This document shows positions 35,601 to 42,449 of a DNA stretch of 58,423 nt, in pieces; the first letter of the stretch is position 1; each line of letters begins with the position of its first letter. The notes beneath the pieces are model-generated. The model was not told the DNA's origin. It was given only the letters and a program-made list of their open reading frames with translations, and made no database searches. This stretch comes from Elainella sp. Prado103 (GTDB lineage Bacteria > Cyanobacteriota > Cyanobacteriia > Elainellales > Elainellaceae), in assembly GCA_025454395.1 (NCBI GenBank), contig JALOOM010000013.1, positions 1 to 58,423 of the forward strand, given 5' to 3'. Made by a program: the position numbers and the translations under genes.

Positions 35601-35917
35601 TGGGGTTCTTCCCCTTGCTGGTGGCATCGGGAGCAGGAGCTGCCAGCCGTTGGTCCTTGGGTACAGCCATTTTCGGAGGCTTGTTGGTGGCAACCGTCAT
35701 GAATTATCTCGTTACTCCCGCCCTGTATGTGGTGGTCAAAAGTTTGGTGGCAGCCGTTATGGGCAGCAAGCCTCCCAGCGAACCACCCGCCTCTTCTGAT
35801 GGGGGGGAACCTTCTGCCGAACGCAATCCCGAACAGCAGGTTGCTGCAACACATCCAGAGGCCCATGCCCCTTCCACTCCATCGACTCCTTATTTAGAGG
35901 GTGAAAATCCGGTTTAG
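32642..35917 (+). CDS. RND efflux pump, inner-membrane transporter (HAE1/AcrB type)
   Basis: A 1091-residue RND transporter. The start ISDVFIRRPVLTTVVTIIIL is the standard first helix. The proton-relay acidic pair is present in GTGVVVDDAIVIVES (about 415-429), and the relay Lys in GLAAKNAILIVEF (about 940-952). Two large periplasmic loops and twelve membrane helices fit the family. A Pro/Glu/Ser-rich tail of about 45 residues follows the last helix. Such pumps expel drugs, bile-like compounds or lipids across the envelope together with a membrane-fusion protein and an outer-membrane channel, neither of which lies next to this gene. TAGGAG lies 9 bp before the ATG. Confidence 0.95.
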   Translation: MAIFSISDVFIRRPVLTTVVTIIILLLGGIAIPLLPVVNLPDIAPIQIQVTSNFAGSDSRTVEDTVTTPLERQINGLENMEYVTSTSGNTGDSQIRVYFKTGTNKDINQVNVQNRATLVEPTLPEPVRQTGVTVRASSTSILLVYGFNAANEEYDDIFISNYLDLHVIDALRRVPGVGDLITLGDRTYAMRLWLDPNAMAARNLTANDVVRALQSQNLQVGGGAIGGEPALDNQPFNFPIRLTGRLRDENEFADLVLRTESDGSLLRVRDVGRVELGAQTYTTASSVNGKPGSGLAIYQLPGSNAVDVGRQVKETLADLARDFPPGLTYHLVYDTTEFIEAAQTEVTVTLLQAIGLVVLILFIFLQDWRTTIIPAVAIPVALIGAMVFAFVFGFSLNNLTMFGIILGTGVVVDDAIVIVESIAANIERGMKPRQAASASMDTLVGATISTSLVLIAIFIPVAMFPGATGIMYRQFALIMAFSIVVSTFNALTFTPSMSALLLRPKQGEGQGILSKFFRLFNRGFDWLLGRYRRLVEFLIRIRFIVITLFVMGLAATVFMFRTVPTGFIPEEDQGVLLGIIQAPEGVARNYTDRIGQQIYQTFTQTPEIEASLISTGFGLEGNGPNRGTFFAKLKTWSDRPGEDQSVQAIVDRLNREFAQIQDAVVRVFNTPAVPGFSATGGFEFVLQDSSGGRLGFEEFLAAAREIIARANENPALSGVFTQFTINTPQLEVELNRNRLNAQNIDIGEALTTISTYLGSRYVNDFTFGQRSYRVLVQADATYRSKPEDLEQLYLRSRSGNLVRLSDVATVTPITGPSVINHFNLFRSITIQGQPAPGYSSGQAVQAMQETFEQVAVPGLRYEWSGLTREEIRSGGQSSIIFALGFVMVFLVLAAQYENYVDPIIILLTVPLALLGALIFTTLRGLVNDLYTQVALVMLIGLAAKNAILIVEFANQARAEGLSIPKAAVKAAEERFRPIMMTAVSSLVGFFPLLVASGAGAASRWSLGTAIFGGLLVATVMNYLVTPALYVVVKSLVAAVMGSKPPSEPPASSDGGEPSAERNPEQQVAATHPEAHAPSTPSTPYLEGENPV

Positions 35918-36082
35918 TCTTAGTGGTGCTTCGTGGCAACTCAATGGCAACTTAATGGCAACTTAATGGCAACATGGAGATAGCAAAGTCTTGACGAGTA
36001 TCACAGATTTGAGTTCAACTCAATCGCTTCGATCGCTCCGCCAATCCCACAATGAACATTTGGATCAGGAGGTTTTGATGCT

Positions 36083-36298
36083 ATGGATCTCAAACGACTG
36101 TTTTTCTCAGCCCTAATTTGCGGTGGGATCGGTGCCGTGTTTGGACTGGCCGTTACCCAAATCGCACCGGCTCCCTACCAAAGTGAAAATTACACGACTC
36201 TCACCCAGCGCTACCCTCTGATTGGGGCAATTGCCGGTTTTTTTGGGGGGGGAATCATCTCGGTTGTGCAACAACTGAATGAACGAGCCGATTACTAA
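36083..36298 (+). CDS. Small two-helix membrane protein, copy 1
   Basis: A 71-residue protein. A first hydrophobic helix (about 6-27, LFFSALICGGIGAVFGLAVT) and a second Gly-rich helix (about 46-62, LIGAIAGFFGGGIISVV) are joined by a polar loop with QSENYTTLTQRYP. AGGAGG lies about 9 bp upstream of the ATG, a good ribosome binding site, which together with a similar neighbour argues that the gene is real. It starts 166 bp after the RND gene. The function is not known. Confidence 0.6.
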   Translation: MDLKRLFFSALICGGIGAVFGLAVTQIAPAPYQSENYTTLTQRYPLIGAIAGFFGGGIISVVQQLNERADY

Positions 36299-36348
36299 GC
36301 AGTCCGACTGACTCGATATTGCTCAGATCCGATTCAGGAGAACACCCG

Positions 36349-36624
36349 ATGAATGGTAGATGCATCTTGTTTTCCGCCATTGTGAATGCTGTGATCGGTG
36401 CAGTGCTAGGGTTGATTTTGGCTAAGCTGAAGCCCCAGCTTTATCCTACAAGATCTGAGCATTCCCCCCCGATCCGGACAATTCTCGTAGGCATGGCGAT
36501 CGGGGGCATGTTTGGTGCCACAGTTGAATCTGTTCGAGAATTAAAAAAGCAACAGGATCGAGAGGAAAATTTGCGGAATTATCTCCAAACCTATTTGAGT
36601 TTACGCGATATGGATCGTAAATAG
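36349..36624 (+). CDS. Small two-helix membrane protein, copy 2
   Basis: A 91-residue protein from the ATG at 36349, with CAGGAGA 7 bp upstream; an earlier in-frame start at 36319 has no such site. The layout copies the upstream gene: LFSAIVNAVIGAVLGLIL (about 7-24), a polar loop, and ILVGMAIGGMFGATVESV (about 45-62), then a charged tail ELKKQQDREENLRNYL. The two are tandem paralogues 50 bp apart. The tail suggests a cytoplasmic contact, but no function is known. Confidence 0.6.
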   Translation: MNGRCILFSAIVNAVIGAVLGLILAKLKPQLYPTRSEHSPPIRTILVGMAIGGMFGATVESVRELKKQQDREENLRNYLQTYLSLRDMDRK

Positions 36625-36647
36625 AGGCTAAAGAGAAGCTAAAGAGA

Positions 36648-36722
36648 GGCAAAGCAGTCCGTCAATCTCATCATTGGGGCGATCCCCGATCGCAGAGAGG
36701 TGATTGCCCCCCCTGCTTTGCC
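36648..36722. terminator. Long hairpin between convergent genes
   Basis: GGCAAAGCAG at 36648-36657 is the exact complement of CTGCTTTGCC at 36713-36722. A second stem, GGGG-CGAT-CCCC at 36676-36687, lies inside. The site is between the small membrane protein gene (plus) and the patatin gene (minus), so a two-way terminator is likely. Confidence 0.45.
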
Positions 36723-36727
36723 TTCTG

Positions 36728-39700
36728 TTAATTTTGGGTCGATTGAATGGAAATTTGCAGGTTGCTAAATGGCAACGGCAGATTGATCGTCCCTTCGGGT
36801 AGAAATCGCGGGGCAATCAACAAGAACATGCCGAGCAGAACCACCAGTGCGCCGAGGAGCCATGGATTGAGTTTATACCCCCCTGTAGGACGCTGTAGCA
36901 AGTTCCGCAGAAGCTGGATGATCGCCAGTGTAATGATCAAAACCAGCAGAAACTGCGGCAATCGACTGACCAAAAAGGCGACACCGCCGATGATCACCAC
37001 TGGCAAAATCCAGGACGGGATCGATCGCAGTAAGGCCGGTAGAAAGGGAGCTTTGGGATTTTTAGACTGAGTCCATAAATAAAATCCTTGCAGGAGCCGA
37101 TTGATGAAGCGAAATGTCGTGGTGTTACGAAGTCGATCCCCCGTGGGAGGAGCATTGAGAATATCACGCACCACTAATCCAGTTTTGGCCAGCAAATCTT
37201 CTAGAACAACAGTGGGAACATCTTGGGCTAGTTTCTCCGAACCGACTCGATAAGTATTGCGGAAATAATCATCAATTTGATCCAGATTTTGGACTAAATT
37301 CTGGACTGGCTCCTTGGCCAGTTCTTGGATGGCAAAGGGGGTGATTGCGCGATCGAAATAGCCCGACATCGGTTCATATTTGGGCTTCAGACGGTTCAGC
37401 ACATCCATCAATTGCTGTTCCAATCGGCTCAAAGTAGCATGTACCCTCGTATCGACATCACACTGTTTCAATTCGCATTGTTTGGCTGTATTTAATCGCC
37501 GGAAGAATTCATAGAGCTGATCGATCGATCGATCGGTCGGTAATGTTTGCATGAGCTGGCTCAAGCGCTGCAAGTTCTGCGGATCGGATTGCTGAGCATG
37601 GTAGAAAGCCGTTTCCAAGAGGGTTTGAGGTGCATTTTTCTCAAGATACTTTTGGGCCTGCTGAGGACGAGGGCTCAGTAAGCTCAACAAAAATCCGGTT
37701 AATTGATCGAGCGCCAATTGCTGCTCTGGAGGCGACACTTTCTGTGGCTCCGATCCAGTCAGTAAGGATAGGGCTTGCGGCAATACCTTTTGAGGTTGGG
37801 AAGAGTTGCCCAGGTTAGAGGCAGCGATCGGTTGGGTGAGTTTCAGTTGAGCAATCATTTTCTGGAAACCTTGCTGGTCAGGCTTCACCAACTGCTGGTT
37901 CCAGTCAATCTGCTCAGCCATCGTGTCTTGCAAAACATTCTGCAAATCTGATTTCAGGATCGATCGCTGCCCAGCCGTCACCAAGGTATTGAGGAACTGA
38001 GCGAACTCTCGATCGGTGAGCGGATCCGCCAAGCGGGCTGGGTTGTCTACGGGTAAGTCGTGAGGATCAGCAAGGGTGGCCAAGCGAGTCAGCGCTTTGA
38101 GTAGTAGCTCCCGTTCCAGGGGTAGGGCAGCGGGTAAGGCATCCTGCAACAATTGGGACAAATAAAACTCAATTTTTTCTCCTGCGCTGGCATTGGGATG
38201 ACCAGGCACTTGCACATCCGGTAATTGCCGCTGAATGAAGGCAGGAAAGCGCTGGATTGCGGCTGGAGTCAGCAATGCTTCCACAATCCGGTTGACCCCA
38301 TCTAACCGCCCCCACAAAATATCGTTGGATCGCCAGGACTTTTTGAAGAAGCCACCAAAAGCATTCAGTTGATCGCCCGCCAGTTTATCCGCCAAGCCTC
38401 TATTTTTACCAAAGCCTAGCTGAGCGGCATCTGGACTAATCTGTACCACTTCAACCTGCTCTTTCGCTTGAATATCCGATAGATATTCATAGGAATAAAC
38501 TTCTTCATCAATAAATCGGAAACTCTGAAAGGTATCTAATAATTGCTCTGACTGCAAACTGCCACAGGATCGAATTAACTGCTCTGATAATTGTTCAACT
38601 TTACGCAAAATGCTAGAGTAATACTCGCTATCGTTCTCCGAACCCGATCGATAGGTATATTTCTGATTGCGCCACAAGGTTTGCTCAGGGAGTGGATCCA
38701 GTTGATCTTTACGCCCCAATTGTCCGGCTCGCTGTAATCCCAGCATCTGATCATCTAACAGACGAGCTTTTGCTTGTAGTTGCAGCAGAACCCCTGAAAT
38801 TTCCTGGGGTGTAAGCTCACGAGTCAGGTTATGAAAGAAATCGACTGGGATCGCGGCTGGTCGATCCATCGTTGTGGGTTCATCAATCGCCAAAGCCCGT
38901 TGGGGCTGCTGCTCAGGTTCAAAGGGCACCAAGCCATCCGCATCTAAGAGAAATCGATGTAATCTCAGTAAATACTGATAGATATAGATTCGTGTATCTT
39001 TGCGAGTATTCCGATCGTCACTTTGCAACATCTCATCGGGCGAGAAGATATCTCTGGGATCGGGTAATTGATCCTGACTCGCTTCATCAATCAGGGCGTA
39101 GAAAGTGCGGCTGACTGGCTCGGAAGTCAACATTTTGTCCAGCGCAAACTGGATCACTTCCAGCAATTTGATCTGATTGCCAATTTGCGTAGCTAAGGTT
39201 TTAAGATTACCATGCTCTGTATCCAAAGCCTGCACCGATCCAGGATGACCAAGATCCGTCATGGATTGGCAGATTTTTTCTAGCAAGAAAAAGTGCTTCC
39301 GCAAAGCATAATCCACATCCAGGTTACGAATTTTCCGCCCCAGATCGTGGAGAAACTCTTCCCGCTCTGCTTGATGTTTTTGATCAGCAATGTACTTGGT
39401 AATCAGTTGTGCCGCCTGCTCCAGCAGCTTTTGTTTATCTTGACTGGTGAAACCATTGGTGGCATTCAAGTTGCCAATCTGATCAATCCGCAGCAACAAC
39501 GGCAATACCCGATCGCGCAATCGCACCAACCGACAGCGCAGATAAACCTGCTGGGACTTGGGAATCTCGTCTTCCGACACAGCCGGAGAGGCGTGGGTTA
39601 GCTGTTTCCGAGCCTGCTCCAGCTTAATTTTACCTGTCCGCTCTGCCGTACCTCGCAAAAACTTATACCGTAGCACCCGTTCATTGCGATCCTTAATGTC

Positions 39701-40855
39701 TTGCAAATCGCCCGCAATGCTTTCATAACGCGGTAGTCCCACCAGCGAATCGGCCACCGTTTCCCAAATATTGGGCTTCGCCATTTGATTAAACTTGGGA
39801 CTATTGAGGAATCGATCGGGACTGGGATCGATGTAAAACAGTTTCCGAGTCACGGGGCGATAGGCAACCCGATAATAAATTTGGCGGATCGTGTAGCTGA
39901 AAGGACGGTTATCCAGCACCCCTCCATCCACAAAATGGAGCTGATAGCCCGTTTTCGGTTTTTTCAGCGGCAATTCGCGATTGGTCAGTTGCCCCCAATA
40001 CACCAGTCGGCGATCGATTTCACTGACGGGAGCCAATTGGCTTGGATTACCCTCGATCGGGACTGGCAATTGCACACTCACAACCGGAAATGCCACCGGG
40101 AAACAGGAAGTAATGCGACACAGGGTTCCCAACGCCTGTTGATTTTGAGGGTTGGGTTGGAAGGGTTCTTTCCGTCCCTGCCGGTGCTTCAGTAAGAAAA
40201 CTGTGCGATGATCTTTGACTTCGATCAAAGAACCGGTATTATCGAAGGCTCGCGAAACTCGACCCAATGTATCTGTGCCGGTGACAAACAGATCGAGTTC
40301 ATCGGCTGGAGAATACCATTCAGACTCAATTTGATGAACATTCTCAGTTCGTTTGTCCCAGGCTTCTTTAAAGGCTCCCGCTAATTGTTGTTGATAAAAG
40401 CCTTCACCATTCAAGAGAGAATTGGTCGTTCCTTCGCCATCTTGAAAACCATTCATCCGCAACTTGAGGTCGGGAGTCCGCAGAAGCTGCTTAATATCTC
40501 CGCTATCCCGCCAGATATTGGCAAAATTCTTAAAATCAACCGCTCTTGTTTCGTTGCTGTTCGCCAAGGCATAACTTAATAGCACCCCATTAATGCCACC
40601 GGCCGATGTCCCGGAAATCACATCCACCACAATATCGGAATCCGTGAGCGCTTTGACCAGCTTATAGATTCCCCGCCCTCGGACGGCATTGTAGAACTCA
40701 CGGCAGACCCCGTTCATGTAAATCGCCAGAGACACGCCGCCATAAACGACCAATCCTAGCCGTGCTTCATGCCGAAACTCCGGTTTATCTTGCGATTGAT
40801 CCTGTCGCACTTGTGAGGAAGAGGCTGGATCGATGGCGCGGGATAGATTCTGCAT
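36728..40855 (-). CDS. Large patatin-like phospholipase (patatin/DUF3376 type)
   Basis: A 1375-residue protein. The patatin domain (about 30-330) has the oxyanion-hole region LVVYGGVSLAIYMNGV (36-51), the nucleophile elbow GTSAGG with Ser84, and the catalytic Asp310 in VDGGVLDNRPFS, so the Ser-Asp dyad is intact. It also shows YSPADELDLFVTGTDTLGR and RITSCFPVAFPVV, typical of the long patatin-related family. A helical, Gln-rich region of about 900 residues follows, then two to three membrane helices near 1285-1355. The enzyme would free fatty acids from membrane lipid. It is the last gene after the lipoxygenase and P450-like genes on the same strand, 194 bp behind the P450, and may supply their substrate. 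Confidence 0.88.
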   Translation of the reverse strand: MQNLSRAIDPASSSQVRQDQSQDKPEFRHEARLGLVVYGGVSLAIYMNGVCREFYNAVRGRGIYKLVKALTDSDIVVDVISGTSAGGINGVLLSYALANSNETRAVDFKNFANIWRDSGDIKQLLRTPDLKLRMNGFQDGEGTTNSLLNGEGFYQQQLAGAFKEAWDKRTENVHQIESEWYSPADELDLFVTGTDTLGRVSRAFDNTGSLIEVKDHRTVFLLKHRQGRKEPFQPNPQNQQALGTLCRITSCFPVAFPVVSVQLPVPIEGNPSQLAPVSEIDRRLVYWGQLTNRELPLKKPKTGYQLHFVDGGVLDNRPFSYTIRQIYYRVAYRPVTRKLFYIDPSPDRFLNSPKFNQMAKPNIWETVADSLVGLPRYESIAGDLQDIKDRNERVLRYKFLRGTAERTGKIKLEQARKQLTHASPAVSEDEIPKSQQVYLRCRLVRLRDRVLPLLLRIDQIGNLNATNGFTSQDKQKLLEQAAQLITKYIADQKHQAEREEFLHDLGRKIRNLDVDYALRKHFFLLEKICQSMTDLGHPGSVQALDTEHGNLKTLATQIGNQIKLLEVIQFALDKMLTSEPVSRTFYALIDEASQDQLPDPRDIFSPDEMLQSDDRNTRKDTRIYIYQYLLRLHRFLLDADGLVPFEPEQQPQRALAIDEPTTMDRPAAIPVDFFHNLTRELTPQEISGVLLQLQAKARLLDDQMLGLQRAGQLGRKDQLDPLPEQTLWRNQKYTYRSGSENDSEYYSSILRKVEQLSEQLIRSCGSLQSEQLLDTFQSFRFIDEEVYSYEYLSDIQAKEQVEVVQISPDAAQLGFGKNRGLADKLAGDQLNAFGGFFKKSWRSNDILWGRLDGVNRIVEALLTPAAIQRFPAFIQRQLPDVQVPGHPNASAGEKIEFYLSQLLQDALPAALPLERELLLKALTRLATLADPHDLPVDNPARLADPLTDREFAQFLNTLVTAGQRSILKSDLQNVLQDTMAEQIDWNQQLVKPDQQGFQKMIAQLKLTQPIAASNLGNSSQPQKVLPQALSLLTGSEPQKVSPPEQQLALDQLTGFLLSLLSPRPQQAQKYLEKNAPQTLLETAFYHAQQSDPQNLQRLSQLMQTLPTDRSIDQLYEFFRRLNTAKQCELKQCDVDTRVHATLSRLEQQLMDVLNRLKPKYEPMSGYFDRAITPFAIQELAKEPVQNLVQNLDQIDDYFRNTYRVGSEKLAQDVPTVVLEDLLAKTGLVVRDILNAPPTGDRLRNTTTFRFINRLLQGFYLWTQSKNPKAPFLPALLRSIPSWILPVVIIGGVAFLVSRLPQFLLVLIITLAIIQLLRNLLQRPTGGYKLNPWLLGALVVLLGMFLLIAPRFLPEGTINLPLPFSNLQISIQSTQN

Positions 40856-40868
40856 AGATGCCTCAGTA

Positions 40869-40934
40869 AGTTATCTGAATAGTTACCTGAAAGTTATCTG
40901 GATAGTTATCTGGATAGCTAGCAGTTATCTGGAT
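40869..40934. repeat. 12-bp imperfect tandem repeats
   Basis: Five copies of AGTTATCTGGAT, two with changes and one set off by AGCTAGC, lie just upstream of the patatin start. Confidence 0.65.
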
Positions 40935-41000
40935 ATATATCGATCAGGGCACAATAAAATACAAGAGAAGAACAGTCGAATAGAGACCAACCGATGTTCA

Positions 41001-41040
41001 GGAAGCCTCAGGAAGCCTCAGGAAGCCTCAGGAAGCCTCA
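41001..41040. repeat. 10-bp tandem repeat, four perfect copies
   Basis: GGAAGCCTCA occurs four times without change, followed by a broken fifth copy. It starts 10 bp beyond the stop of the P450-like gene, in the gap to the patatin gene. Confidence 0.8.
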
Positions 41041-41049
41041 GGAAACCAG

Positions 41050-42396
41050 TTAATGGCGGCGAACTTGCCCCAGCGTGATCAGCACATCGATCAACATTTC
41101 GAGAGCCACTTCTTTACCAGGACAGATGCGTCCGGCATGACGATCGCCCACCGAGTGGAACCCCATGTGATAGGGGCAGAGATTTTCCCGCTGGGGATCA
41201 AATTCGTAGGTCGTTGCCCCCCAGAAGCCCTGATCAAGGAGCCCAAGACTCATTGGGATCAAGATTTTGGTGCCAGCCGGAAAGGTGCGCTCGATCCCTG
41301 CAACTGTAGCTGTAAAAGGTTCGGTTGCTACCCGATGGCTGGCACTGACCGGAGCCCAAAGCCGCGCACATTCCAATAAAAATCCCTGGACGGCTGCTCG
41401 ATCGGTCAAATCCAGGGCATCCCATTGTTGCGTAATATCGATCGTATCTGTTTGTTGGTTTTCATAAGCGGGTAGGGGACGGAAACCCATAGCGGTGTAA
41501 CCCAGATGCAACGGCCCCTGCAAGGCAGCAATTCCCATAATCGCTGTCATCAGTTTGGCTAACTCACGACGAGACATGCCATTGTAGTCAGGGTTATTTT
41601 CCACAAAATTAGCTAAAGCCGGAGATTGCTCATAGATTGTGGCAGCTCGCTCGATCAGATCGGGCAAATCTTGATGCCCCAATAGGTTCAAGCTTTCGAG
41701 TAGTTTGCCGATTTCTGCCAGGTAATGCAACGGGCTCAGGCGAGTGTAATGCAAATCAGTCAGTAGAGTGATCGCATCACGATCATCCGGGTTGATACCA
41801 AACATCACATAGTGAAGATATCGCACTAAGAAGCCCATCCAGCCTCGTTGATCATCGGTGAAAAAAGCACCACCCGCATCATGGGGCATCGTTGCATAGT
41901 CAGCCGCCAACTGATCGAGGAGCCGACGGGCGATCGGATCGCGTTGACGATCAACCGTCGCCACATTCAACAGATAGGTCTGCAAACAGGCGCGAAAGGC
42001 GGCATGATCACTGATGGCTTTTCCCGCTTCCTCATCCGACAAAGACAACAGGAAAACATTCCGCCCTCCCCCCTCCAAGTTGGGAGCCTGATGAGCATCC
42101 AGGATGGAAGTACCCAATCGCCAAGTGCGAGCTTGCGGCGAAGTTAAGGCCGCTTCCACCGAGGCAAACTCCCCCATGACCACCTGCCCGGCGCAACAGA
42201 AGTTGGCACCCAGCGCCCGCCGTTTGGTATCTAGATAAGTCGGTTCATTCGCCACTAATCCTTCCACAAAACTGATCAGTGGCATTAGGGTCTTGCTTAA
42301 GCCCTCCTCCGGATTTTGCAATGCCCAAGCTTGAAATTCGTTGAGGGCCGGATCGAGCAGGGAGGAGAAAATACTTTCTAGATTATTGAAATTCAT
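41050..42396 (-). CDS. P450-like haem-thiolate protein, probable hydroperoxide-using type
   Basis: A 448-residue cytochrome P450-like protein. The K-helix ExxR is ECAR (Glu342, Arg345). The haem loop runs from Phe413 (FHSVG) to GDRHAGRICPGK, with the ligand Cys425. The loop has seven residues between the last Gly of SVG and the Cys, longer than the usual FxxGxxxC and equal in spacing to peroxygenases of the CYP152 kind. The I-helix region (about 282-305, AIMGIAALQGPLHLG) lacks the acid-Thr pair needed to activate dioxygen. So it probably acts on a peroxide rather than with a reductase. It follows the lipoxygenase gene by 53 bp, which would supply a fatty-acid hydroperoxide. The product (allene oxide, aldehyde, epoxide or alcohol) cannot be told. 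Confidence 0.82.
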   Translation of the reverse strand: MNFNNLESIFSSLLDPALNEFQAWALQNPEEGLSKTLMPLISFVEGLVANEPTYLDTKRRALGANFCCAGQVVMGEFASVEAALTSPQARTWRLGTSILDAHQAPNLEGGGRNVFLLSLSDEEAGKAISDHAAFRACLQTYLLNVATVDRQRDPIARRLLDQLAADYATMPHDAGGAFFTDDQRGWMGFLVRYLHYVMFGINPDDRDAITLLTDLHYTRLSPLHYLAEIGKLLESLNLLGHQDLPDLIERAATIYEQSPALANFVENNPDYNGMSRRELAKLMTAIMGIAALQGPLHLGYTAMGFRPLPAYENQQTDTIDITQQWDALDLTDRAAVQGFLLECARLWAPVSASHRVATEPFTATVAGIERTFPAGTKILIPMSLGLLDQGFWGATTYEFDPQRENLCPYHMGFHSVGDRHAGRICPGKEVALEMLIDVLITLGQVRRH

Positions 42397-42449
42397 GGGT
42401 AGAGTGCCAGTACAGTATCTGAATGAGTGTGAATATCTAAGGTTAATGT

